Shown here: positions 35,371-43,974 of the stretch, piece by piece | Position numbering within the stretch: position 1 is the stretch's first letter | How the letters are laid out: each line of letters begins with the position of its first letter | Assembly (NCBI GenBank): GCA_030123625.1 | Contig: CP126121.1 | Location: forward strand, 2,520,179-2,584,178 | Length of the DNA: 64,000 bases | Direction of reading: 5' to 3' | Source: Nitrospira sp. | Lineage (GTDB): Bacteria > Nitrospirota > Nitrospiria > Nitrospirales > Nitrospiraceae | Program-made: the position numbers and the translations under genes | The notes under the pieces: generated by a model | What the model saw: the letters and a program-made list of their open reading frames with translations, nothing else | What the model was told of the DNA's origin: nothing | Databases searched by the model: none

Positions 35371-35424
35371 GCGTCCGGCGAGGAATGCAGCGCGGACACT
35401 CGTCGAGTACTCAAATCGGGGGCC

Positions 35425-35808
35425 CTAGAAGTCGTCGATGGACACCGGTCGGAGAAAGTCCCGAACCGACACCAGACCGATGAGCGAACCGCCCTTCGTC
35501 ACGCCGAGATGGAGCGTACGATGTTTATCCATGAGATCGGCGGCTTCCGTCAATGGCCGCCGCTCTTCGATACCAGGCACCGGACTGCTCATGATGTCCT
35601 CTACCGGAACGAAGTAGGACACTTTCTCGGCCCCCACGAACTTCTTGACGACATCCGATTCGGTTACCATGCCGATGATCTGGGCTTGGCGGGCTACGAG
35701 CACGCTTTCGACGTTGCAGGCTTTCATCAATTTCGCAACTTCTACGACCGACGTGCCTGCGTCCACCGTCACTGGTTCCTTCTGCATTAAGTTGCCGACT
35801 GTGACCAT
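35425..35808 (-). CDS. Two-CBS-domain protein
   Basis: The 127-residue product is a bare Bateman module with two CBS repeats: VGNLMQKEPVTVDAGTSVVEVAKLM ending in IIGMVTESDVVKKF, and VEDIMSSPVPGIEERRPLTEAADLM ending in LIGLVSVRDFL. These dimerise and usually bind AMP, ATP or related nucleotides to signal energy state. The start has a near-perfect AAGGAGG site. No effector domain is attached, so it must act through partners. A short in-phase frame follows its stop. Confidence 0.85.
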   Translation of the reverse strand: MVTVGNLMQKEPVTVDAGTSVVEVAKLMKACNVESVLVARQAQIIGMVTESDVVKKFVGAEKVSYFVPVEDIMSSPVPGIEERRPLTEAADLMDKHRTLHLGVTKGGSLIGLVSVRDFLRPVSIDDF

Positions 35809-35953
35809 GCTGACCTCCTTATTATTTGTGATATGACACCGAGCCTATCGCGGGCACATTGCGCCACAGTTAGGAGAACGTTACAAACCGGTAAAATCTA
35901 TGGGAAGAGGAGTCCACTATTGGAAGTGGTTCAAGAAGAGGCCTCTGTTGCCT

Positions 35954-36604
35954 TCATTCGAATTCCTCCCATCCGCTCAAACGGCTGCCGAAGACCAGCG
36001 TGCGTCTGGTCGTGGAAACGACGATGAGGCCGCTTTCGTTCTCGACGCCCACGACTCGCTCGTGTACATCTAAAGGCTTCGATGCGAACCCGCCGAGGAG
36101 CGGCGTGAATCCAACCAATCGCTCATTGGTGATGAAGACCGCTCCATAGTCGTTGCTGTGGAAGCGAGTCACCTTTTCTCGCACACCTAACGCTTCTTCG
36201 AGCCACTGACCGTTGACGCCGCGAAATCCATACAGATGCCGATCCGTCCTGATGAGGCTGAAGGTTGGGAGGATTTCCCGTTCGAGGACCTTTTCATTCA
36301 CGTCCAGGTCTTTCTTGGTCCAGGTCAACGCACGGCTCGAAAACCCTAAGAGCCGACGGGATGTCACCACCATGCCGTTGATCCCGCTTGAGCCGGAACT
36401 GATCACGACTTCCTGCGCACCCAACGGGATTTCCCTTCGTCCGCTCAGTTGACTGGTCGCGATGGCCATACCCGATTCGAACCGTAAAGTGATCTCAGCT
36501 TGCGGGTTTGCCATAGCGACGACTGGTGGAACTATCAAAGCCATAGAAAGGGAGGTCGTGCAGAAGAACCGGGCGAAAGAGTGAAAGAGCTCAGTCGCGT
36601 TCAT
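35954..36604 (-). CDS. Secreted protein with four tandem beta repeats
   Basis: No family is recognised. After a signal-like N-terminus (SLSMALIVPPVVAMA), the 216-residue product contains four similar units of about 40 residues, each with a core of the form V-x-T-x-R-x-L-x-G-F: MVVTSRRLLGFSS, SLIRTDRHLYGFRG, VFITNERLVGFTP and VVSTTRRTLVFGS. Each is followed by a loop and a (L-x-V-x-E-x-V) strand. A small propeller-like or beta-barrel fold is likely. Function unknown. It lies just after the RMD1-like gene on the same strand. Confidence 0.6.
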   Translation of the reverse strand: MNATELFHSFARFFCTTSLSMALIVPPVVAMANPQAEITLRFESGMAIATSQLSGRREIPLGAQEVVISSGSSGINGMVVTSRRLLGFSSRALTWTKKDLDVNEKVLEREILPTFSLIRTDRHLYGFRGVNGQWLEEALGVREKVTRFHSNDYGAVFITNERLVGFTPLLGGFASKPLDVHERVVGVENESGLIVVSTTRRTLVFGSRLSGWEEFE

Positions 36605-36667
36605 ATTCCTCGGAGATAGATGCGTATCGGTCCTAAGATTTCTCCACTAAATGAGCGGACAAAATCC

Positions 36668-37771
36668 TTAGTGCCTTGCCCCCATTGGGAGAAATGAAAT
36701 GGCGATGGAAAGCGTGATTAAAATGATGATAATCCACTCCAGCACCTCCATCCGTCTGGTCCCGGCCCGGTCGGACATCTTGCCGTAGATGCTTTCCAGT
36801 GTCTGCAACTTACGAAGGATGCTGGCGTCCCACGCCTCCAAATGAAAGCGCTGTGAAACGAGTCGATAGACACGCGCGAGATACTGATCTCCCAATAATT
36901 TCAAGGTGTTGGTGACGCGCTCAAAGAGCAATGCGCTGTCAACCTGCAGCTGGGCGATGTGCATCATGTCTTTTTCATGAGAGCCCGGCAGCGACAGGAG
37001 GCGCGGTTTTCGAGACAAGGCTTCGTACCCCTCGTCCAGTGCGCGATCGAGCTGTTCATCGAGCATCCGCATCTCCAGCAACTCCACGTTGGCGAATTCC
37101 AAGACCGCACGGACGTCATCCATTTCTTTCCCGAACAGGACGGCGGAATGCCAGTCGATGACGGCTGCGTCGTCTTGCCCAAACGAGATCCGGCATGATA
37201 CGGCGTCGGCCACTTCTTGCTCAGAGAAGGAAGTCCGTTCAGCACGCAGAATCTGAGCCAAATCGATTTCGTTGCTCGTCCACAACGGGGCGTCGTCCGG
37301 CGCATAGGACTCGATTGAGAAAATGATGTAATCCTCCACCTCCTGTGCAATGGCCGGTCGCTCGACCGAGGGACCCAGCACTTGAAGCAGCTGTTCTACG
37401 CGAGTGCGCGACTCGGCCAACAGTTGTTCATTCTCGTAAAGCGTCTCACTCAGGTCCAGCAACCGAGTGAATGGTCCGTCGATCGGGAAGCGGTAGGTGA
37501 TGGTGACCGCCCCGAAGTCATATACCATCGCTTCGACAGTCGAATTGGGCTGATATCGACTGACGTCGAGGACGATTCCCTCCTGGACCAACCGGAGCGG
37601 CGCCGGTCGGTACTCAAAATACTGAGGGGCCCTGGTTTTATGGCGGAGACGTCCACGTTCCGTTCCGGCGGTGATTCGCCCTTCTGCGTCGGTTAGGTTG
37701 ATGGAGTGTCCGATATCGTAAGCGAAGAGGGCGAAGCAGGTTCCTTTGGTGATGGTGTCATGTCTCGGCAT
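36668..37771 (-). CDS. RMD1/YagE-family (DUF155) membrane protein
   Basis: The 367-residue product matches the DUF155 pattern: FALFAYDIG near the start, YFEYRPAPLRL, VYDFGAVTITYRFPI, then a helical region (LFGKEMDDVRAVLEFANVELLEMRMLDEQLD). It ends with one membrane span at the extreme C-terminus (VLEWIIIILITLSIAISFL). Relatives in yeast (Rmd1, Rmd8) and mitochondria (RMND1) are tail-anchored and tied to meiosis or mitochondrial translation. The bacterial role is unknown. The start at 37771 (MPRHDT) is chosen because the upstream frame is not conserved-looking. Confidence 0.8.
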   Translation of the reverse strand: MPRHDTITKGTCFALFAYDIGHSINLTDAEGRITAGTERGRLRHKTRAPQYFEYRPAPLRLVQEGIVLDVSRYQPNSTVEAMVYDFGAVTITYRFPIDGPFTRLLDLSETLYENEQLLAESRTRVEQLLQVLGPSVERPAIAQEVEDYIIFSIESYAPDDAPLWTSNEIDLAQILRAERTSFSEQEVADAVSCRISFGQDDAAVIDWHSAVLFGKEMDDVRAVLEFANVELLEMRMLDEQLDRALDEGYEALSRKPRLLSLPGSHEKDMMHIAQLQVDSALLFERVTNTLKLLGDQYLARVYRLVSQRFHLEAWDASILRKLQTLESIYGKMSDRAGTRRMEVLEWIIIILITLSIAISFLPMGARH

Positions 37772-37942
37772 GGCAATTTCTCGCACGCCAACATTGTAAC
37801 AGTTTCCCCGCTTGCCTCTGGTTCGCATGCCTGATGAACGGCAAGAGTGCGAGCTCCGTACCAGAAGTTGTGACGCCTCGAATCCCTATATCTGAGGAAC
37901 ATAAGGCCTGGATCAACAAAGGATGGGTGTGGAGCGACTGAT

Positions 37943-39673
37943 TCAAATGGGCGATTCGTTCAATCGAACGGTATACAGGTAGTGGTACAGACCTTTACGG
38001 TCCAGAAGTTGGGCGTGTGTGCCTTCCTCGACCAATTCCCCCTTATCCAGGACCAGAATTCTGTCGGCACGCTGAATGGTCGACAGTCGGTGGGCGACGA
38101 CGAAGGTTGTGCGGCCTTCCATGAGGCGTTGAAGGGCTTCCTGAACCAGCCGTTCCGATTCGGTATCCAGCGACGAGGTCGCTTCATCCAGTAACAAAAT
38201 GCGAGGATTCTTCAAGATCGCCCGAGCGATCGCGATTCGTTGGCGTTGTCCCCCTGAGAGGTTGACTCCCTTCTCGCCCACCAGAGTTTGATAGCCGTCC
38301 GGCAAGCTCGTGATGAAGCCATGAGCATGAGCAGCTTTGCTTGCTTCCACTATCTTGGCTTCATTTGCTGCCATATTGCCGTAGCGGATGTTGTCGAGGA
38401 TGGTACCCCCAAAAAGGATTGTTTCTTGTGGGACGAGAGCAATCTGTCGGTACCAGCTCTCAACGGTGACATGGCGCAAGTCTTTGCCGTCGATCGTGAT
38501 GCGACCTTCCGTTGGGTCATAGAAACGGTGAAGGAGGTTGATCAGAGTGGTCTTGCCCGCACCGGTAGGTCCAACCAAGGCGACGAGTTCGCCGGCTTTC
38601 GCTTCGAATGAGAGATTTGATAATACCGGGTGTTGAGGATCGTAGCCAAAGCCGACCCCCTCGACCCGGACATGGCCTTCAACTATGGAGAGACTCTGTG
38701 CCTCGGGTTGATCCGCAATTTCCGGCTGTGCATCGAGAATCTCAAAGACACGCTGCATGGCACCTTGTGCTTCTTTGAGCTGCGTAAAGATGCGAGCTCC
38801 TGAACTGAATGGACCGATCAGGATGCCGGCAAAGAGAACGAAGGCGAAAAGCTCCCCCGGCGTGACGCTTCCTTCGATGACCTGCCGACCGCCGTACCAC
38901 AGCACCGCTGCTGCTGCGGAAAACGTGACCAGGCTGATCACCGGAATGAACACGGCCATGATGCCTGCCCGATGCAGGGTGAGACGAAGAGTGTCGTTCA
39001 CCTGGGCGGCGAAGCGGGTTTCTTCCCGTTGCATCTGCACGAACGATTTGACGATGCGAATGCCGGATATCACTTCTTCGACAAGGGTGCTGAGCGCGGC
39101 GGTGTGGTCTTGAATCGACGTGGAAAGAGATTTCAGCCTGCGACCGAATACCTTGGCGACAAGGACCAACAACGGGAGCAGGATCAGAATCAGGAGGCAA
39201 AGACGCCAATTCATCATCAGCAGAAACGTGATGCCGCCAACGAACGTCACGAGTTGTTTGACACTGTCGATGGGAGTTTCTGTGACAATGGATTGAATGA
39301 CTGTGACGTCGTTCATCACGCGCGATAGCAACTCTCCGGTTCGTCGCCGGGCGAAAAAACTGACCGCTAATGTCTGCAGATGGGCGAAGAGATGTTTGCG
39401 GAAGTCGGCGACAATGTACTGAGAAACCCACGCAGTCAGGTAGCTATGGCCCATTGAACACAAACCCTGCAAGATCACCAGGCCAAGGAACAGGCCGATC
39501 GACCGAGTCATCTGGTCGGCGTCGTGTTGAATAGTGACGATATCCCAAAGGGTGCCGGCCAGCCGCACCAAGGCCAGATTAATGAGCGCAACCCCGCTCA
39601 CCAAGAGCCCGGCCAGCATCAAACGTGTCAGATAAGGGCGGACGAACGGAAGAAATCGTTTGAAGATCAACAT
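37943..39673 (-). CDS. ABC exporter, MsbA-like permease-ATPase
   Basis: The 576-residue protein has six membrane spans (residues about 15-310) and a full ATPase domain with Walker A GPTGAGKTT, Q-loop VPQETILFGGTILDNI, signature LSGGQRQRIAIARAI, Walker B ILLLDEATSSLD and the H-loop VAHRLST. It is a typical homodimeric lipid or drug exporter, with MsbA lipid flippase the closest familiar relative. Its intact motifs contrast with the degenerate exporter at 22174-23850. No strong ribosome-binding site is visible. It appears to stand alone. Confidence 0.9.
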   Translation of the reverse strand: MLIFKRFLPFVRPYLTRLMLAGLLVSGVALINLALVRLAGTLWDIVTIQHDADQMTRSIGLFLGLVILQGLCSMGHSYLTAWVSQYIVADFRKHLFAHLQTLAVSFFARRRTGELLSRVMNDVTVIQSIVTETPIDSVKQLVTFVGGITFLLMMNWRLCLLILILLPLLVLVAKVFGRRLKSLSTSIQDHTAALSTLVEEVISGIRIVKSFVQMQREETRFAAQVNDTLRLTLHRAGIMAVFIPVISLVTFSAAAAVLWYGGRQVIEGSVTPGELFAFVLFAGILIGPFSSGARIFTQLKEAQGAMQRVFEILDAQPEIADQPEAQSLSIVEGHVRVEGVGFGYDPQHPVLSNLSFEAKAGELVALVGPTGAGKTTLINLLHRFYDPTEGRITIDGKDLRHVTVESWYRQIALVPQETILFGGTILDNIRYGNMAANEAKIVEASKAAHAHGFITSLPDGYQTLVGEKGVNLSGGQRQRIAIARAILKNPRILLLDEATSSLDTESERLVQEALQRLMEGRTTFVVAHRLSTIQRADRILVLDKGELVEEGTHAQLLDRKGLYHYLYTVRLNESPI

Positions 39674-39762
39674 GGTGGTTGCGCGGTGTGATTGGACACG
39701 GGATCGTGTTTCGGCTTACAGCTGACGCTGAAAGTATACGCTGACGGGGTGGGGACGAACGA

Positions 39763-39981
39763 CTAGAGTTGAGCGATCGACTCGATCAGATTCTTATTGA
39801 TCGCGACGAAATCCGACCGGTCTTTGTCGTCGATCACGACGTCGGTCAGGCTGATGAAGAGACGTGCTTCTTCGTTGATCGCATCGGAGACACGATTCCG
39901 CATCGGAGGGACCAGGAAGTCTCCTACGTAGGTACAATTGACCGTCCGTACGCGGATGCGGACTTTCTTCCCCTCGGCCAC
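39763..39981 (-). CDS. Small conserved beta protein, function unknown
   Basis: The 72-residue product reads as a compact beta domain (VRIRVRTVNCTYVGDFLVPP, then a helix and FISLTDVVIDDKD). I recall similar short proteins under a DUF label in Nitrospira but cannot name it with confidence. The GTG start has an excellent GGGAGGAAGG site upstream. It lies 30 bases after the 31-residue COX24-type gene on the same strand, so the two are probably one transcript. Confidence 0.6.
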   Translation of the reverse strand: MAEGKKVRIRVRTVNCTYVGDFLVPPMRNRVSDAINEEARLFISLTDVVIDDKDRSDFVAINKNLIESIAQL

Positions 39982-40011
39982 GGTTCCTTCCTCCCGCCAC
40001 GCCGGTTGAGC

Positions 40012-40107
40012 TTAACTTTTTCGGCGAAGAAATTTCTGGCGTTGGCGCAGCTTCTTGTACTTGTGCTTGCGCATTTTCTTTCGTCGTTTCTTCAGGACGC
40101 TTGACAT
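40012..40107 (-). CDS. AURKAIP1/COX24-domain small basic protein
   Basis: A 31-residue, extremely basic product: MSSVLKKRRKKMRKHKYKKL followed by a short RQRQKFLRRKS end. This is the pattern of the AURKAIP1/COX24 domain found in mitochondrial ribosomal protein mS38 and in many tiny bacterial proteins thought to bind the ribosome. The start has GGAGAT eight bases upstream. It is too short for standard gene callers and is easily missed. Its first-in-unit position before the 72-residue gene suggests a small operon. Confidence 0.82.
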   Translation of the reverse strand: MSSVLKKRRKKMRKHKYKKLRQRQKFLRRKS

Positions 40108-40182
40108 GTCTGTATCTCCAAGGAGGCCCGAGTCTAGAGGCTTTACGCTGAAAATGCAAGCTCACGGCGCCTTTTCCCCTTA

Positions 40183-40191
40183 TGCTATACT
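40183..40191 (+). promoter_or_regulatory. Extended -10 promoter for the lipoprotein gene
   Basis: TGCTATACT supplies an extended -10 (TG-N-TATACT). No TTGACA-like box lies at the right distance. Transcription would begin near 40198, only one or two bases before the likely start codon at 40200, which has no ribosome-binding site. This arrangement suggests a leaderless mRNA. Confidence 0.4.
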
Positions 40192-40199
40192 GCACCGCC

Positions 40200-40715
40200 A
40201 TGTTCTTCCGGAGGATTGGTTTTTCACAACCCTCATCCATCGTGTGGCTCATCGTGCTCGCCGTGGTGGTAGGTGGGTGTCCGTCTAAGACCATCCGATA
40301 CCCGGCCGAGCACGAGCGACTCCTTCGTATCGATCAGGCACTGGAATCCTTGCGGAGCGCGTATGAGCGAAAGGATCGGTCCGGGTTCCACGCCATGCTG
40401 TTGCCGCTGGACCAGCTGGACGAACTGAAACGGCAGGTCGATATGGATTTCGAAGCCTTTTCCGCCATCTCTCTTGAGTTCAAGATTGAACGGGTCGTGA
40501 TTGAAAAAGACGATATCGACGTCTTCATCCATTGGCAAGGGACGTGGAAAAGGGATGATCATGAGATGGGTATCCGGCAGCGTGGCCACGCACGGTTGCA
40601 ATGGGTTGGTACGAACTCGATTCTCTTGCATAGCGCGCAGGGAGATTTACCCTTCGGAATGAAAACGAAACAGATGTTGTCGGAACCTTCCTCACCGTCG
40701 ATCCAACCACGATAA
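40200..40715 (+). CDS. Putative lipoprotein, function unknown
   Basis: The 171-residue product has a type II signal: a positively charged start (MFFRR), a hydrophobic core (SSIVWLIVLAVVV) and a lipobox VGGC with lipidation on the cysteine. The mature part is a helix plus beta domain with long alternating hydrophobic and charged residues (RIDQALESLRSAYERKD). It resembles NTF2-like or DUF4440-type folds loosely, but no motif is decisive. It ends just before nadB and may be transcribed with it. Confidence 0.68.
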   Translation: MFFRRIGFSQPSSIVWLIVLAVVVGGCPSKTIRYPAEHERLLRIDQALESLRSAYERKDRSGFHAMLLPLDQLDELKRQVDMDFEAFSAISLEFKIERVVIEKDDIDVFIHWQGTWKRDDHEMGIRQRGHARLQWVGTNSILLHSAQGDLPFGMKTKQMLSEPSSPSIQPR

Positions 40716-40717
40716 CG

Positions 40718-42352
40718 ATGCCGCGAAGTATGCAGGAAGCAGACTTTCTTGTCATCGGTAGCGGAGTCGCCGGGCTACGAGCTGCCTTGGAACTCTGCCG
40801 AGTGGGTCGGGTGATCATTCTCACCAAGGGCCATCCCTTACAAAGCAATTCTATTTTCGCGCAAGGAGGTGTGGCCGTGGCCTTGAGCGAGGAAGATGAT
40901 GTCGCCATCCATTTGACGGATACTCTCAAGGCCGGACACGGTCTGTGTCGTCGTGAAGCGGTGCGCGTGTTGGTCGAGGAAGGGCCGGATCGCATTCAAG
41001 AGCTCATCCGCTGGGGCGCGAAGTTCGACAAGGCCGGCGGGAAATTCGCCTTTGCTCGTGAAGCGGCTCACAGCCGCAGCCGAATCCTTCGTGCAAGAGG
41101 CGATGCGACAGGGAACGAAATGGTGAGGGTTTTGATGGCGCAGGCCGCCCGACAAAAGCGGATAGTCAGGCTGGATTACCACTTCACCGTCGATCTCGTG
41201 GTTGAGGAAGGCCGATGTTGCGGAGCGGTGGTGCTCGATGAGCGTTCAGAAGAACATTTCATCATACCCGCAAAGGCCGTCGTCCTATCGACAGGGGGAG
41301 CAGGACAGATTTTTGCCCGCACCACCAATCCGCCCAATGCGACCGGCGACGGCATGGCCATGGCATTTCGTGCGGGGGCTGAACTCCAGGACATGGAATT
41401 CGTCCAGTTTCACCCGACGTCGCTGTATCTGCCGTCGAGCCCGCCTTTTTTGTTGTCGGAAGCCATGCGGGGAGAAGGAGGTCAACTGCGTAACAACAGA
41501 GGAGAGACGTTCATGCAGCGGTATCATCCCCTCGGCGTCTTGGCTCCACGGGATATCGTTGCGCGGGCTATCTGGGCGGAAATGGCGACGACGCGTGCGC
41601 GGCATGTCTATCTTGATGTGACGCACTTGGGATCGAATTTTGTCAAACGGCGATTTCCGACCATCTATGCGACCTGTCTACGCCATGATATCGATATCAC
41701 GGAAGAATGGATCCCGGTCTCCCCGAGCGCCCATTACATGATGGGGGGGGTGGCGACCGACATCAACGGGGCCACGACATTGCCGGGCCTTTTTGCGGCG
41801 GGCGAGGTGGCTTGCAGCGGCGTGCACGGCGCCAACCGGCTGGCCAGCAATTCATTGCTGGAAGGATTGGTATTTGGGATGCGGGCCGGCGTTGCCGCTG
41901 TCGCGTGGGCCTCTCGTCGTTCGATGCCCGATTTGACCCACCAAGCGGAGCGCTTGGCACGCCGTCGGTTGGAACGATTGGAAGATGCCGAAAAGGTACG
42001 CAGCTCCCTTCGACGGACCATGTGGGGACAAGTGGGGCTCGTCCGTTCCCGGGAATCGCTCGTACGCGCCACCGCTCAGCTTGCTCGATGGGAACGGATG
42101 GTATCGGAATCCTTTGCGGGGAGAGCCGACCTGGAGGTCAAAAATATGGTGCAAGTGGCTCATTGCGTGGCGGAAGCTGCGCTCTGGAGAGAAAACAGTG
42201 TGGGCGCCCATTACCGATCCGATTTCCCCGGATCCAAACGAGCGGGCTGGAACCAGCATAGTCGAGTGTGTCGGGGAGTCCGAACTACTGGGCGGATTGA
42301 ATCGAAGACACAGAGGCAGGTCGTGGCATTGCGGACTCCGAAGACGGGATGA
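40718..42352 (+). CDS. nadB: L-aspartate oxidase
   Basis: FAD enzyme that oxidises L-aspartate to iminoaspartate for NAD synthesis. The 544-residue product has the dinucleotide fold VIGSGVAGLRAALEL, the QGGVAVALSEEDD segment, HSRSRILRARGDATG, and VSPSAHYMMGGVATD with the catalytic His and Arg region of the succinate dehydrogenase/aspartate oxidase group. GEVACSGVHGANRLASNSLLEGLVFG is the NadB C-terminal FAD signature. The last 68 bases overlap a convergent lytic-transglycosylase gene. nadA and nadC are not adjacent. Confidence 0.94.
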   Translation: MPRSMQEADFLVIGSGVAGLRAALELCRVGRVIILTKGHPLQSNSIFAQGGVAVALSEEDDVAIHLTDTLKAGHGLCRREAVRVLVEEGPDRIQELIRWGAKFDKAGGKFAFAREAAHSRSRILRARGDATGNEMVRVLMAQAARQKRIVRLDYHFTVDLVVEEGRCCGAVVLDERSEEHFIIPAKAVVLSTGGAGQIFARTTNPPNATGDGMAMAFRAGAELQDMEFVQFHPTSLYLPSSPPFLLSEAMRGEGGQLRNNRGETFMQRYHPLGVLAPRDIVARAIWAEMATTRARHVYLDVTHLGSNFVKRRFPTIYATCLRHDIDITEEWIPVSPSAHYMMGGVATDINGATTLPGLFAAGEVACSGVHGANRLASNSLLEGLVFGMRAGVAAVAWASRRSMPDLTHQAERLARRRLERLEDAEKVRSSLRRTMWGQVGLVRSRESLVRATAQLARWERMVSESFAGRADLEVKNMVQVAHCVAEAALWRENSVGAHYRSDFPGSKRAGWNQHSRVCRGVRTTGRIESKTQRQVVALRTPKTG

Positions 42353-42983
42353 CGTGACCGGTTACCGCAAGATCACGAGCGAGAAAAAGTCGATAATACC
42401 GTAAGACCTTGCGGACATAGTGGCGGGTTTCGTCGATCGGTGGAAGAGTTCGGTAACGATCGACGACACGCTCTCCAGCGTTATAGGCAGCGAGTGCCAG
42501 TGGAAGGTTGCCTCGGAATCGGTCGAGCAACTGGCGTAAGTACTTCGTTCCTCCTCCGATATTGTCCTCGGGATCGTAGAGGTCCCGGACGTCCAATCTC
42601 ACTGCGGTTTGCGGCATCAACTGCATCAATCCGACGGCTCCCGCTCGTGATACCGCACGAGGGTCAAAATCCGATTCGGCCTTGATGATGGCGCGAATAA
42701 GCGCAGGGTGGAGTTGATGCTGCCGTGAGAATCGACGGATCACCGGTTCCAACTCTTCTTCCGAGAGAACGGGATGCAGCCGATTCGGGTGGAGGTCGAT
42801 TCGGCGGTACCGCGTGTCGGAGGGAACGTTGGTAAGCGATATCGTCCCTTTGGCATCGATATATTGGTAAATCTCTGCCTGACTGTCGCTTGGAACAGTC
42901 AGCAGGACGCTGCCGCTCAATGTGACGAGGATGGCCATGCCGGGCCGGCTGATTGAGCGATGCAATTTATCCGGTTTCGGCAT
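42285..42983 (-). CDS. Secreted lytic transglycosylase with DUF4124-like lead
   Basis: Cleaves peptidoglycan glycan strands in the periplasm. The 232-residue product has a signal sequence, a short DUF4124-type segment (AEIYQYIDAKGTISLTNVPSDTRYR), then an SLT domain with the catalytic Glu in IIKAESDFDPRAVSRAGAVG, the LMQLMPQTA motif and AYNAGERVV. The start at 42983 is preferred over an in-frame GTG at 43007. The 3' end overlaps nadB, read from the other strand, by 68 bases. Confidence 0.88.
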   Translation of the reverse strand: MPKPDKLHRSISRPGMAILVTLSGSVLLTVPSDSQAEIYQYIDAKGTISLTNVPSDTRYRRIDLHPNRLHPVLSEEELEPVIRRFSRQHQLHPALIRAIIKAESDFDPRAVSRAGAVGLMQLMPQTAVRLDVRDLYDPEDNIGGGTKYLRQLLDRFRGNLPLALAAYNAGERVVDRYRTLPPIDETRHYVRKVLRYYRLFLARDLAVTGHVIPSSESAMPRPASVSSIQSAQ

Positions 42984-43104
42984 GGTCAAACGATAGCAGT
43001 CTGGCACTGACTGTCAAGGAAATGTAGATCCTGTGCCTTGAGAGAGATCTGTAGAGTTTGAGGGAAAACAGGAAGATGAAGTTTTATCGACGCGGAAGAC
43101 TGTC

Positions 43105-43971
43105 CTAAAATCGACCTCGCACCGCTACGAATTGCTCTTTTAGCTTCAGGGTAAACGGACCCGGTTTTCCATCGCCGACCGGTCTACGATCGACGGAAGT
43201 CACCGGCATGATTTCCATGCTGGTGTTCGTCAGAAAACATTCGTCGGCCCGGTACAATTGGTCAACGGTATAGCGGCCTTCTTCGACGTGCAGGTTGAGT
43301 TCCCCGGCCAACCGAATCACGAGGCTTCTCGTGATGCCGTCCAGTAAGCCGCATTCCAGAGCAGGCGTTCGCAGCGTGCCGTCCGTCACAAAAAATACAT
43401 TGCTGACGGTGCATTCGGTCAGATGCTGTTCCCAATTGAGCAGGATACTGTCGAATGCGCCTGCTGCAATCGCTTCGCGTTTAGCCTGAATATTGTTCAA
43501 GAAGTTTGTGGTTTTGATCTGTGGTGACAAGGCGCTCGGTAAATTCCGCTTCGTGGAAGCCACGATCACGTTGACGCCCCTTCCATAGAGATGGGATGCC
43601 GGAGGCACGAGAGGTTTGGCCATCACGACCACGGTGGGCGAAGAACAGAGTGCCGGGTCCAGTCCGATATCCCCGGCTCCTCGGGAAACCGTGATCCTCA
43701 GATAGGCATCACGCAGACCAGTCCCGACGTCGTTGCGTATCATCGACTCAAGCAGAATGTCTCCCCAGTTTTTCATCGGAATCGGGATCGTCAGGCCGAT
43801 TTCCTCCGCGGAATGGAACAGCCGCGATAGATGTTTGTCTTGCATGAAGATGCGGGGACCGTACGAGCGAATCGTTTCATACACTCCATCGCCGTAGAGA
43901 AATCCATGGTCGAAGACAGAGACCACCGCCTCTTTGTCGGTGACGAACCTATTGTTCAGGTATATCCACAT
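43105..43971 (-). CDS. pabC: Class IV aminotransferase fold enzyme, probably aminodeoxychorismate lyase
   Basis: PLP enzyme of 288 residues. The fold-type IV pattern is clear: FLYGDGVYETIRSYGPRIF, the PLP lysine in PQIKTTNFLNNI, LLNWEQHLTECTVSNVFFV with the conserved Glu, and GLLDGITRSLVI. D-amino-acid and branched-chain aminotransferases share these, so substrate specificity is open. Its start lies three bases from the end of a chorismate-binding PabB/TrpE-like gene, which favours 4-amino-4-deoxychorismate lyase in folate (p-aminobenzoate) synthesis. Confidence 0.75.
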   Translation of the reverse strand: MWIYLNNRFVTDKEAVVSVFDHGFLYGDGVYETIRSYGPRIFMQDKHLSRLFHSAEEIGLTIPIPMKNWGDILLESMIRNDVGTGLRDAYLRITVSRGAGDIGLDPALCSSPTVVVMAKPLVPPASHLYGRGVNVIVASTKRNLPSALSPQIKTTNFLNNIQAKREAIAAGAFDSILLNWEQHLTECTVSNVFFVTDGTLRTPALECGLLDGITRSLVIRLAGELNLHVEEGRYTVDQLYRADECFLTNTSMEIMPVTSVDRRPVGDGKPGPFTLKLKEQFVAVRGRF

Positions 43972-43974
43972 GGG

